A stretch of 60,000 nucleotides of DNA from Apostichopus japonicus (Eukaryota; Echinodermata; Holothuroidea; Aspidochirotida; Stichopodidae), in assembly GCF_037975245.1 (NCBI RefSeq), contig NC_092569.1, positions 4,364,501 to 4,424,500 on the forward strand. Direction: 5' to 3'. The translations under genes were made by a program, and so were the position numbers. The first letter of the stretch is position 1. Every line of letters begins with the position of its first letter. The notes under the pieces were generated by a model. It was not told the DNA's origin. It saw only the letters and a program-made list of their open reading frames with translations, and did not search any database. Positions 50,227-60,000 of the stretch are shown here, piece by piece.

Positions 50227-52160
50227 AAATACAAAAACTTGTGGATTCGATAACACTCCCAAACATGCAGATCCAACAAATGGGGGCTCCCGAAACGGCT
50301 CGCGAAAAGAGCCCCCGAAAAGCGGGGACTTCCGAACTGGTCCCCCAAGTTCGCCCCGTTAAGACTCCCGAGGGGTTAGGGGTGACGTAGTACGATACGT
50401 ACTACTTATTCATTCATTTTCTAAGTTGGTGGAAGGGAGCGATGGGCGGAGGGAGTGAGGGAGAGACTGACGGAGGTAGGGTAGGTGTGGAGGAGGGGGT
50501 CAGTATCGTTGGTTGATAACATTCATGAGGATCCTCCTTCTGCATATTCAACGTCTTATTATGATGATTTTTGATACATTTGTATTACTGACATTCTCAC
50601 TTAATTCTTGGACAAATTCAACTCACTTGCTCTACATTATATTAGTCAGATATTTATTCACTTTTTCCTCGGAATTTTCAGCAAATTATAGGGCAAGGAA
50701 TCAAATAGTCAACTGGCTTTATGGTTTCATATATTATGAATGCTAGTAACGAATTTAATCTAATGCTATTTTTTCCCCGTCATATTTACATATTTATGTA
50801 AATGATAATAGGTGTTGTTCAATGGTATTTTTTTTTTTTCATTTTGACCTAAACAGAGAGTGGTATTAATCTTACATCTGCAGTAGTGGCCACGGCAATG
50901 TTGGGAAAGTTTGCAATAACTGTATCCTTTCATACTACTTGCCTATGTGTAACAGAAGTGTTCCCTACGGTGCTAAGGTGAGCCAATATATTTTACGTAT
51001 GCAATTATTATTAATTTTTTTCAGTTAAATATTACTTCTGACCGACAGAACGTAACCCAACTCAACCCGACCGTCGTAACTTGAACTCATAACTTGCAAA
51101 CTCAGACAGTGTTCGAGTCCTACTTAAGACCCAACGACTGACTAATTACTTTGTTACGGTAGTTTTTAAGTCGTTTATATAGGCTCCAGTCGTAGAAACT
51201 CATTAATTATTTAATTAATATTTGGTTTAATTATCATTTAATACGTCACTGGTCCGACATTTTATGTACTACCGTAAGTCTGTCTATAGCAACGAAGCCG
51301 GATCATTTTTTTTTTTTTCAAATTGACTCTTTTCTTCCCATCTTGAGAGATTAGATCAAAAAGTGAACCAAGCGAAATCATTGGACCTTTTTCTGTCGAT
51401 CCAAACTTCAGAAAAGTTTAATTAACTAGCTATTTGAACATCAGAGCAGTTTTAACATGCTGGACGTGAGGCGATGATGTATAGTGCATTAATAAAAGTT
51501 GTCAGTGAGAGGAGTCAAGCAGTGTGTGTATTAACATATATATATTAATATATGATATTAATATACATATATATATTAATATATGTATATGTAAATAAAT
51601 ATATTATACATATTTTACATACATATTTATCCTTTCAATATTAGAATATATATTTTCTTCTCATTTCAGGAGCAAAGGGATTGCTTTTGTCGCCATAGCA
51701 GTCAGATTAGGAGCAACGATCGCTCCTTTCATCATTTTAATGGTATGAATTTTTGTTATCTAGAGGCGTAGGAACATTTTTACTTTCACCTGTTTCACCT
51801 GACTTTCACCTGTTTCACCTTTGATTGTCTGCTTGATAAAGATTGTAGTAGAGGTTAACCTGCCGGGAAGGTAGATGACCAAGCCCCCACCCCCTTCTTC
51901 CCCCTCCTGCTGATCATTCCATTTATGCTCGTTTTCTCTCAATTTCCCACCAGGAAAATAGATTCCCAAAGCTACCAATGGTACTCTTCGGAGTTGTTGC
52001 CCTGGTACCGTCTCTCCTTATATTTTTACTACCTGAAATGAAAGACCGCCCTCAACCACAAACAATGGAGGACTTTAATGACCTGTTTCGTTCTAAGCAA
52101 AAATGGCTGCACGTACCATTATCTGATGATCACCAAGGCAGGAAAAAGACCAGTGTTTGA
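41641..52160 (+). CDS. SLC22-family organic ion transporter, paralogue 2, 9 coding exons, complete
   Basis: Exons: 41641-41973, 43883-44113, 46551-46747, 47143-47502, 47837-47971, 49108-49193, 50857-50977, 51670-51742, 51954-52160. Phases are the same as in paralogue 1 and give 580 residues. Two ATGs are adjacent (41638, 41641); the second has A at -3 and G at +4 and aligns with the MDLD start of paralogue 1. Exon 1 carries the first span and a Cys-rich loop with NRT and NDS sequons. Exon 2 gives WNLVCDR and the motif [11 protein letters not shown] (141-151). Exon 4, which has no early Met, starts [18 protein letters not shown] and has a longer Asn/Glu/Thr-rich cytoplasmic loop than paralogue 1. 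The C-terminal half includes [26 protein letters not shown] and [14 protein letters not shown]. Predicted 12-span plasma-membrane carrier; substrate unknown. Confidence 0.94.
44440..44930. repeat. dispersed repeat, copy 2 (intron 2 of paralogue 2)
   Basis: Diverged copy of 26625-27130, same strand and same order of shared phrases, but in a different intron. A 17-base poly-G run interrupts the right end (44883-44899). Confidence 0.65.
45204..46498. mobile_element. repeat element with GGTTCCTTGC inverted ends and internal tandem units
   Basis: Left end is a hairpin, GGTTCCTTGC then GCAAGGAACC within 30 bases (45204-45233); the right end is GCAAGGAACC (46489-46498). The interior has three diverged units starting near 45446, 45848 and 46147 (shared phrases GCAAT.A..TCCCA, GACA.GGTTGAT, TTTTGGGA and many GGTCA/TGACC words). 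It ends 52 bases before exon 3 of the second SLC22 gene. No target duplication found. Confidence 0.6.
49276..50407. mobile_element. foldback element with long inverted ends in intron 6 of paralogue 2
   Basis: Left arm 49276-49464 and right arm about 50139-50407 are inverted, diverged copies. Shared phrases include CCCCTCGGGAGT, TTTCGGGAGCCCC, TTTGGGAGTGTTATCGAATC and AAAGCGGGCACCCGTTTTTC. A third partial copy in left-arm orientation lies at 49693-49765. The right arm has an (AAT)n expansion. No coding capacity. Confidence 0.8.
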
Positions 52161-52221
52161 GGACCAGCATTTACGGGGAAACATTGTTGAGCCAAGGATG
52201 GTGGTGATGAGTGGGGGAGGG

Positions 52222-52297
52222 GGTGGTAGGAGCAGTTATCCAATAGGCAGATGAGTTGGGGGGGGGGTAGGAGCAGTTATCCAATAGGCAGATGAAG
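52222..52297. repeat. 40-bp direct duplication in the 3' UTR of paralogue 2
   Basis: GTAGGAGCAGTTATCCAATA followed by GGCAGATGA occurs twice, separated by a poly-G run. Confidence 0.85.
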
Positions 52298-52473
52298 CAA
52301 GAGTCTTCCTGCTTGTAAGACATACCTCTTTTGTATCATTGGGTTTAACTAATAGACGGATGAGGAAAGACCAAAGGATTCCGTATCTTGTATAGCTTTA
52401 AGTACAAGAAGTGGATTTTTGTTAACATTAATAGAACCATGCTACCTCATAACACTACTTCCATTGTTTCGAA

Positions 52474-52479
52474 AATAAA
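52474..52479 (+). promoter_or_regulatory. polyadenylation signal of SLC22 paralogue 2
   Basis: AATAAA 314 bases after the stop codon. Confidence 0.5.
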
Positions 52480-53184
52480 CAAATATAGTCCAGAGGGAAA
52501 ACCTTTTTTTTGTGACCAATGAAAGCAGAACGTATTCGGAGAATCCTAATAAAATCTGCCTTCTTTTGGATATTTATGTTTTAAATTGTTCCAGTGTGTA
52601 ACCACATAAGTGAACTTGAAGCAAACAGGGTGTGACGTCATCGTTGCACACTGAGAGCAAAACGTTTTGTGTTTCTTTATCTCTTCGCGTTAATATTTCA
52701 CCTTGGATTGGACAGGCGTTTTCAACTTTGCTTTATAATTATGGGATGTGAAGTTATCGATTCTTCAATGACTATTGTGTAGTCACATTGTAATATGCAT
52801 CCCTGTCAAGAAGTCGATGTACATGTTTTAACATGTTTTTTTTTTTAGAAACGTACAACAAATTTGTCAGTGTGCCTCTATGACATCACACCTGTTTGCC
52901 ACAAGTTGCCATTTTGGTTATAAGACATGTCAAATTTCAACTTGGTTATCTCGAAAACGATCCAGAGGAATTGAATGCAAATTTCACCAGAAATGCTTAT
53001 AGAATATGTTCCCCCTTCCACCAGTCAAAAAGGTGAATTTTCCTTTGGGTTATTCTATTAACAATTGCGTCTATAGTTTCATCACATTATTGCAAATTCC
53101 TCACAACTTGTAGCTTAAATAAGTCTGATTGCTTGTTATGTGTGGATGTTTGAGGCTTGGTGGTAGTAGTAAGTTGAGTCTCGT

Positions 53185-53530
53185 CTATCCGACATGCTCA
53201 GTGATTAACCTCCGCCACGTATCACGATCTTGTGCAAGGTTTATTGCTTCCTCGAAATTGTTAATATTAACGTCCTTAAATTGCGATTTTATTTTTCCAA
53301 GCAAGGTATAGTCACGGGCCTTCCTACTGGTTTAGCAGTATGTATCAATGCTTCTCTTTAAGCAACCTTTGCTGGAGCGTCCTCCTGAAGTCTTGCTACA
53401 TGACCGAAAAATCTCAATCAAAAATCTCAATCTTCTATGTGCGACTATGGATGACCAAGGTTTTTGGTTGGTTTCATTGTAGAGCTCATCGTTTGATAAC
53501 CAATTGTTAGTGGTCCATCTAATGTTTGAG
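53185..53530 (-). pseudogene. C-terminal remnant of an RTE/CR1-type LINE reverse transcriptase
   Basis: Minus strand, in order: NNWLSNDELYNET, RRLRFFGHVARLQEDAPAKVA, GRPVTIPCLEKIKSQFKD, then NFEEAINLAQDRDTWRRLI and a stop at 53185. The order LRxFGHVxR...GRP...A.DRxxWRRL is the typical C-terminus of non-LTR endonuclease/reverse transcriptases. A 13-bp tandem duplication (GATTGAGATTTTT) breaks the frame before FGHV, and there are internal stops. Different LINE type from the one at 17.9 kb. Confidence 0.85.
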
Positions 53531-53961
53531 GCTTACTAAAGGTTAAAGTAATTGCGTGCATTCTACATATTAAAGCAACGCATTCCATTCAGGGAATTAA
53601 AAATAGGAAAACATTAAACTAACGGCTTGTGTTTCAGTTGTTATATATTTGCATATTTTCAACCTCAGGGCACTTCTCCGAAGCGTAATGTGCGCCACAT
53701 AATTTAACGAGGGGGAAAGAGGGGCGGCGCGCATTCATTCAGAAAATGCTTGAGAAAATATGTACCTTTTTACCTTAACATCTTAAACTACATGGCAATA
53801 GTGAACACCTTTGTTCCTCTTACACTAAGGATGTGACAAAGATAATAATAGTAATCATAATAATAATAATAAAAATGAAAACGATATAAAATGAAACTGT
53901 TAGCAAACTGCTTATCCACTAAAGAGCCTGTGTAGGAGAATGTGTAAAAGTAAGTTGGCCT

Positions 53962-53998
53962 GACGTTTCGATCCTAGCAGGATCTTTTTCAAATGCCA
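53962..53998 (-). ncRNA. decayed hammerhead-ribozyme-like motif of the Penelope-like element
   Basis: Minus strand: TTGGC, then TTGAAAA (a two-base mutant of CUGANGA), GATCC-loop-GGATC stem, GAAAC, GTC, then GCCAA that pairs with TTGGC as stem I. Position and orientation (3' of the GIY-YIG frame) match hammerheads known in Penelope-like elements. The mutated core makes activity unlikely. Confidence 0.5.
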
Positions 53999-54322
53999 AA
54001 TGACAAGTAACAGTAACAGAAGGGACAAAAACATGCCCAGAATACAGAGAGGTTAATGAGCATGGTGAACACAAAGAGATATATGCAAGGGGATTAGTAG
54101 ACAAGGGATGGAGAAAAGAAAGAAAGAAACCAACAGGGGAAGAGGAGAGGTAGGAAATAAACAGTGGAGGGACAAAGAGGATTAAGGGAAGGGGGTAGGG
54201 AATAAACTGGAGAAGGACAAAGACAGAAAGGTGTGAAGAAAAAGGGTGGAAGAGAGCTATGAGGAGAGGGGTGAATGGGGGGAGAAGGAGGGGGGACAGA
54301 GGAAAAGTTAGTCATGTCCTTC

Positions 54323-54835
54323 CTAAATGTTGAGCCCATGAGGTTGAATGGTGCGATGGCGTTGCATCCACAGCCTCTCTCTGCTAATTCGTACTATGGT
54401 CAGGACGGCTACCTAAGGATTCAATCCCCTGTAGGGACATGTCGTTAATGGTATGTTTGGAAGGTTAAAGTGTTCTCCAACTGGGGTCTCAGTCTTCATT
54501 GTGTTGACTGTGGAACTGTGACCATAGAATCGCTTCTTGAGGGTGGTTTTGGTTTCGCCAACATACTTGATGCCGCAAACTCTACAAGAGATCAGATATA
54601 TGACATTAGTGGTTGTGCAAGTGATTTGATTCCAAGTATTGTGTGTGAGTTGCATGCTGTGGCTGGTTATGGAATTGGATTCAACAATGTGGTGGCTGCA
54701 GATGATGCATCTCGAAGTACGATCACATTTGAAAGTACCATGCTGGATGGGTGTAGGGTTAGAAGTTAGAGGTGGAACAGCAGCACGCACAAGAAGGTCT
54801 CGTAGGTTGCGGCGATGATGGGTTTTTTCCATCAT
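54323..54835 (-). pseudogene. Penelope-like element C-terminus: linker and GIY-YIG endonuclease
   Basis: Reads RRNLRDLLVRAAVPPL, then CDRTSRCIICSHHI, then NVIYLISCRVCGIKYVGETK with the partial Arg/His block LKKRFYGHSSTVN and GEHFN. The C-x-CxxC cluster, the CxxxYVGET form of GIY-YIG and the Arg/His residues are diagnostic of Penelope-like retroelements. The usual end, WMQRHRTIQPHGLNI then stop (54323), is in another frame, so there is a frameshift near 54400. The reverse transcriptase part is absent. Non-functional. Confidence 0.9.
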
Positions 54836-54897
54836 CGCCTACAGACGACCCGCAACCTATGAGACCTTCTTGTGCGTGCTGCTATTCCACCTCTAAT

Positions 54898-55443
54898 GCA
54901 GAAACAAATTATGTAAAATTTATTATGTAAAAATTATGTCAAATGTTATTGGTCATTATGTGGAGGTTCTATTAGTGCCACATAAGGACTTAAATTGTTC
55001 TTGGTCATTATGTGGCGATAACTGTGTACAGTGGCGTAGGAAGGTACATTTGAGTGGGGGGGGGGGGCTGAAGACTGATGACCGGCCTGGGGGAGGGGTC
55101 TAAGGGGAGGGGGTGTCCCCCTCCCCTTTGGAATTTTTTGCATTTCCAGGTGGCCTCAGATGCAATTTGGTGCAATATAGCACTCTTCAACACCCACTCC
55201 ATTTTGTAAACTTAATTTTGTATTTTCACCTGGCCTTAGATGCAATTTGGTGCTCCAAATGAGATTTTTTTTCTCATTTGGAAATGAAAAAGGGGTTTTA
55301 TGACTTGCGAACCGGGGGGCGGAATGATACTTCCGCCCCTCCACATTTTTCACTGGGGGGCTGGCGCCCCCCCAGCCCACCGGTTCCTACGCCCTTGACT
55401 GTGTATTCACATCATGACTTAGGTTTACATAATTTGTTTCTGC
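54898..55443. repeat. 20-bp perfect inverted repeat enclosing the second MITE
   Basis: GCAGAAACAAATTATGTAAA (54898-54917) and its exact complement (55424-55443). The MITE at 55029-55397 lies between, so the pre-insertion spacer was about 129 bases. Confidence 0.85.
55029..55397. mobile_element. non-autonomous hAT-type MITE, 369 bp, copy 2
   Basis: Same family and orientation as 38384-38755, with ends CAGTGGCGTAGGAA and TTCCTACGCCCTTG. The 8-bp target duplication here is ACTGTGTA (55021-55028 and 55398-55405). Differences from copy 1 are mainly poly-C/poly-G length and a few substitutions. Confidence 0.95.
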
Positions 55444-57720
55444 GTTTTGTCGGTTTTGGCGTTCCATACAGCTATCATGCGGTGGATAGCACGGCTGAGG
55501 TTAGTTCCAAGGTGTTTCGACAACAGGGAAGTTGAACTGTGACGTACTTCCGTTTTCAAAAGCCTTGCTTTGTACGGCAAGAAAGTACCAGCGCGAAGTA
55601 CAAACACTATGCGGTACACTAAAGTGATAAAGTTTACATAAATCACTTCAAATGGTGATATCGTGTGCCGCATTTCGCCAAAAATGTGGCAGTGTACTGC
55701 AGCTTCACAGGTAATTATTAAGAAGCGATAGCAGAAGCATTTACATAGGAATATAATTACTTTAGTGTCGTCTGCCCATCTAATGATCTAGTGAGTAGTG
55801 CTATTTTGTTATTCACTGGACCTTGGAAAGTTGGATGTAGGCTAGTTAGCCTACTGTAGGCCCCTAGGCCTAGACCAGCTATACGGCTGTCCTTTTGGAT
55901 GCGAAATGACTTAAGCCTAATGACAGCAATTATCACCACCTCATTTTACTTATCTTTATCCTTCTTTATCCTTTATCCCTAACGATAGATCCACATGCCA
56001 GAATAACTGAAGATGACATTTACATAGCCTACCTTGCCCTTGGTCTACTGAAGAGCCATACTGGAAAGTACGACCTTTTACACAAAGATCTTTGGCGTAT
56101 GGAAGTGTACGCCAATAAATTTGGCGTACGGCGTACATTACTGCCCCAGGGAAAAGTACAACAGTTGGCGTGGCGTATCGCGTAAGCGTGGAGGAAAATT
56201 CAGCCGCAACAGTGCAAGTGACGCAACATGGTTCATACCATCGAGTTTAATAAATCTGGAGAAACTTTCACACAGTAAATACGTGCGTACCATGCATGGA
56301 GGGTCATGTGATGTGTTCCAGGGTGGTACTAATATATTACTATCACTATTACGCATGATGATTTCACCCAAATTTTCATTACACGAAACATACAATTACA
56401 GATGTAAGTTATATGGTCCAGGAAGTGCCATTTCCTGCGATCTGGGAGGCATTATTGACCAAAACTTTTTGTGTACGCTCCGCGCCAACCGATGGTGGTG
56501 CTCCGCTTAGACAGTGTGGCGTACAAATACAGAACAAAACCACATCCAGCTTGGCGTATTTCTTTGGCGTATGGTCACAGTTCTTTCCAGTCTGAAGAGT
56601 AAGATTCTAACGTAGGTTCGCCTAGGTCATAACGAAGCCTACAATATTTCAGTCTATTAATATATCTACTAGAATTGTACAAATATTCAAACACATTCTC
56701 CATTTGCAACATATTCCCAACAATGTACAAGTTAGTGTGGCAAAAAGGTATAGGGCCTAAGCAGTAAAGCAGGCTAAAGCCTAGCCAGTAATCTGAGTCT
56801 TGATGTAGGCTAGGCCAAAGCCTATAGCCAAGTATGTTCTGGATAGTAACTTTAATTACAGGCAATTTGCATAAATTTACTCAACTATGATTTAAAGGCC
56901 TAATGATATTCACTTACCATGTTTGGACAAAGCTTTGTAGGCAATACAACACACTCAAGCCACCACTCGTGATAACATCTCATCTGTTGATGACAATATG
57001 TGACTGAATGTAGATATGCATCAAACTGTTTGCACTCTCACTTCATAAGGTGGGATCTGTTATCCTGCATAATCTACTACCCACTTTGCAACATTAACAT
57101 TTAACTGAAAACTGCATGCACAGACTAATATGGAAATATTACACAAAAGTAGGTGTGTGGAAAGAGGGAGGGGAGTGGGGTGGAAGGTGGAGGGAGGGTT
57201 GCTTCTTCACTGCATTTTCCTGGGACAACTATGGCTCTATCTGAGTGGAGCACTAAAATAATACAAGCAAGAATATGTTTGCCATATGCTTCTCTGATAC
57301 CGGAATTTCCAGACATTAAAAGTTGCATAAAGCACTCCACTTGCTCATAAGAGGCAAGAAAATGTTTCAAAGTTGGTTCTTATAAGTCAGGAGTATAGTA
57401 ATTACTACTCTGATCTGGTCACCATAACATGTCTCTCTTGTGAAAAGTACACCTACTCTTTCGGAAAAATGGGTAAAATCAAATTCCGTTTTCAAAGTCG
57501 AATGGACAATGTATGTATGACGACTTATAAATGAGTTGGCTCTTTGCCTCACTTTTCTCAAGGCTTCACCGCTTCAACACACGATTACTGTAATTATGTC
57601 CCATTGAGATACTTTTCTTGACTCACAGGCAAAATGTTTATCGATCCTTCCATACAGAATCTCATATAATCTTTGATACAGCAATTTTTTTAATTCTCGT
57701 ATATTCTCCTATAGGCAAAT

Positions 57721-57843
57721 ATGGAGAATAGATGTGCAATACAGTGTGTCAGTTGTGAGAAGCATGTCCTCTACCTTGCACACCATGTAGCCAGGCAACA
57801 CCAGGTGAAGGACAAAGGCCAAAGATTGCGGCTTAAGTACTAG
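57721..57843 (+). CDS. possible zinc-finger exon or fragment (40 codons)
   Basis: ATG ORF preceded by a good acceptor (TTCTCCTATAG). It reads MENRCAIQCVSCEKHVLYLA and then HHVARQHQVKDKGQRLRLKY. The spacing C-x2-C-x9-H-x4-H followed by a basic KDK..R tail resembles a C2H2-like finger found at the start of many uncharacterised invertebrate proteins. A CAG/GTGAAG donor inside the ORF could splice it on; no partner exon was identified. Could equally be a relic. Confidence 0.35.
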   Translation: MENRCAIQCVSCEKHVLYLAHHVARQHQVKDKGQRLRLKY

Positions 57844-58093
57844 TGAGGACAAATGTAAGTAGCAAATGTTTGTGAAAAGTATCATATTCACACAATGTAA
57901 GAAGTAAAGTTCTAATATTTTGACAAGTAAAATTACTGCCTTTTTTCATTAAGGAACTCACATTCTTCTTCCAATTTGAATGACAGCATCTAGCTCTCTC
58001 CTTTTCTGCTCAATCAGCATGGAATTGTAGTAGCATCCTGTACTTCTGCCCTTAATCAAAAGTACTTTTATTGCAAGTTACTTTCAGATATAA

Positions 58094-58328
58094 CCCTTCA
58101 CGGTTCAAAAGGTCTCCTGTTAGAAATAACCCTTCACAGTTCACAAGGTCTCACCTGTTAGATCTAAAGATGCAGTACTTTAAGTGGCTAGAACATGTTT
58201 CATATTGTGTGATGTGACTCCAGTCAGTTAGTAACTCTATTCCAGCTAGATCTGAAGATGTTGTAAGTGGCTAGACCATGTTTTGTGTTGTGTGATGTTA
58301 CTCCAGTCAGTCAGTAACTTTATTCGGC
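58094..58328. repeat. two adjacent tandem duplications (36 bp and about 85 bp)
   Basis: AACCCTTCACGGTTCA and AACCCTTCACAGTTCA start the first pair; GATCTAAAGATG... and GATCTGAAGATG... (58161 and 58250) start the second, both copies ending in CTCCAGTCAGT(T/C)AGTAAC. Confidence 0.8.
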
Positions 58329-60000
58329 AGTGGATAACTTTGATTTGTCCAGTGGAAAATCCTGGAAAAGTAAAGAAATTTCAGTTTCAACCCTGATAGT
58401 TATTGAAATCTTTGATAGCCAAGTACTGTAACAAATTTGTGTTGAGATAATACTAATAGTATGAAATGTTATAAAAAGGTGAAGCTAATATGTATAATCA
58501 AACCAGGTTTTGAGACTGAAGACTTTTATTAACTTGGAGATAGTGAGCTTGGTGTCTTGGTAGCACATGCAATAAAAATACTATTTTTATGTCATAATAT
58601 TTACTCACAATACTTTTGTTAAATTTTGAAAGTAAATATTTTATCAAAATGCCACACTTTTGGACCCATCATGTATTGAATAACCCATCATGTAAGTTTC
58701 TAAGATAGTAACCATGTTTTAATTTATTTGTATCTTCACAGAGGGGCAATCCTATACTGTACAGTAGTTACTCAGATTTTGATGGCGACTAGAGTTAAGA
58801 ATTTAAGTGATGACACACTGGAAGGAAAACCTGCAGATAGAAATAGATGGGAAGTATGTTGAAATAAAGTATTCAGAGAATGAATTGTGACTTGAATATA
58901 TGGCATATTGCAGTGATTTTTTGATGGACAGGAGAGTTTGCAGCTAATCAATTCATTTTGCTGCCATCTTAAAGTGTTTAAATGATTACCTGCTTAAATA
59001 TTGATATCGTACAACATGGTGGATACCAAATCAAATTCATCAGTTGCGCTATTATGCCTTGGTTAAATATTTTGTAAAAAGTGTGATGTTTGTTGACAAA
59101 ATTTTCAAATTCATCCTCAAAGCATATAACATTGTTGAACTGATGAATTTCAAATAGACATAAAATAGCAATGAAAAATGAACTAATTGACATGATTATA
59201 GCAAAGTATGGTCTGTGAAGGGGTGTGTCTCTTGTCTCAGGACTGATAGATGGGGACCTAGGTAGACTCACAGATGGCTGGTACAGTTAAGGATCAACTT
59301 ACAAACAGTTCCAGTCTGAGACAGTTAGTATGGTTTATTTTCCTTGGTCAGATTGTAGAAATGAATATCTCTGATATGGGTAGTCAGTCTGTCATTGTGC
59401 AAGCCAAGGATGAACCTTGCCATATCAGAGGCTGTAGAATGTTTGCATTTTGACAAGAGAGTCCTGTTCATCAGTAGTTTAATTACCTAGCCTTTTGGCC
59501 ATATATTGTATGTCCAGTTAGACTTTGGCAGAAAGCTCATTAGTGGCATGATGAAAGTGGTCCTTGCAGAAATTGGTGAAGTAGAGGGGTTAGAAAGGGA
59601 TTTTCATGACATCTGTAAAAGGGCAGACTGTGTCCTATGGATACTTGATTTAAGTCTCCTATGAATAGAAATGATGTGTGCTTTGTGAGTCTCGAAAATT
59701 CAGGTTATGGAGAAATGACAGACCAAGTTCAGCATTCTCTTATTAATGATAGCCTATATAAATATCAGGTACGTCTAAGCAGTTCTCACTGGTCAGAGGT
59801 TGAGCACTGGTGCATGACTTGATGATAATTTTGGTTTGTAACCTAAAATATCCCCATCATCAACTCTCAGGCTGAATTTACTTATTCATGTTCTTGTTTG
59901 ATGATTTGTACATCTTTGGTTGTGGCTATGTGCATGCAGGCACTTTTGATTATTTTTTCATAAAGACTATATGTGTGAGCTAACATTGGCTATGCTTGTC

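Larger units (their letters stand above)
53870..54895 (-). mobile_element. truncated Penelope-like element with inverted 5' end
   Basis: Minus-strand order: inverted duplication (54838-54895 against 54767-54820), GIY-YIG coding part, about 330 bases of untranslated tail, hammerhead-like motif (53992-53962), then an ATT-rich end near 53870. A 5'-truncated, inverted-end structure is common for Penelope-like elements. Downstream AG-rich sequence at 54110-54300 is part of the tail. Confidence 0.8.
55444..60000. other. no firm gene; unassigned DNA
   Basis: Contains a cluster of TTGGCGTA(T/C) words in both orientations at 56088-56180 and 56500-56575, two adjacent tandem duplications near 58.1-58.3 kb, and ORFs of under 130 codons without recognisable domains. 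Possible single exons (for example around 58740-58855, ending before GTATGT) cannot be supported. Confidence 0.5.

Noticed and set aside
54470-54769. 99-codon plus-strand ORF without repeats
   Set aside because: Antisense shadow of the Penelope-like GIY-YIG frame, whose Cys and YVGET motifs are diagnostic.
56121-56510. 129-codon ORF overlapped by an 85-codon ORF on the other strand
   Set aside because: Neither strand shows a family motif, and the area is rich in TTGGCGTA repeat words.
58978-59271. 97-codon minus-strand ORF with one hydrophobic segment
   Set aside because: No family recognised, no Kozak or splice support; kept only as unassigned DNA.

Overview
The window is animal nuclear DNA: spliced genes with GT-AG introns, long intergenic stretches, and many microsatellites, poly-C/G runs and transposon remnants. 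The protein-coding content fits a marine invertebrate, most likely a deuterostome and possibly an echinoderm, but nothing here fixes the species. Three complete gene models can be assembled from splice sites and reading phase.

Left third (about 2.4-17.6 kb, minus strand): a ten-exon orthologue of CABLES (Cdk5 and Abl enzyme substrate), 548 residues, with the conserved cyclin-like C-terminus. Its intron 5 (7013-8254, between exons 5 and 6) holds a 21-bp minisatellite. The region just after its stop codon is a degenerate tandem array that resembles the last coding codons.

Between 17.6 and 20.6 kb lies a decayed L1/Tx1-like LINE. It was split by a 561-bp hAT-type non-autonomous element with an intact 8-bp target duplication. 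From about 20.6 to 33.2 kb is a nine-exon SLC22-family organic ion transporter (557 residues, plus strand). From about 40.4 to 52.5 kb is a second, tandem SLC22 gene (580 residues). The two have identical intron positions and phases, and six of nine exons are identical in length. They are a local duplication that has since diverged, and their introns have filled independently with (TA)n tracts, a 1.55-kb hAT element, foldback elements and a perfect 156-bp palindrome.

The gap between the transporters (33.2-40.4 kb) has a tRNA-derived SINE, a foldback element with an internal 24-bp repeat, and a 372-bp hAT MITE with target duplication. The right end (52.5-60 kb) has the C-terminal remnant of a second LINE type, a Penelope-like element fragment (GIY-YIG domain, inverted 5' end, hammerhead-like 3' motif), and a second copy of the 372-bp MITE with a different target duplication. 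Beyond that is about 4.5 kb with no firm gene, only a short zinc-finger-like ORF.

The genes do not form a pathway. Cables is a cell-cycle/kinase adaptor; the SLC22 pair are plasma-membrane solute carriers. I saw no CRISPR, bacterial or viral gene and no clearly new molecular system. The most unusual signals are the 3' array resembling Cables terminal codons, the perfect palindrome inside (TA)n, the hammerhead-like motifs, and several structurally intact transposon insertions.
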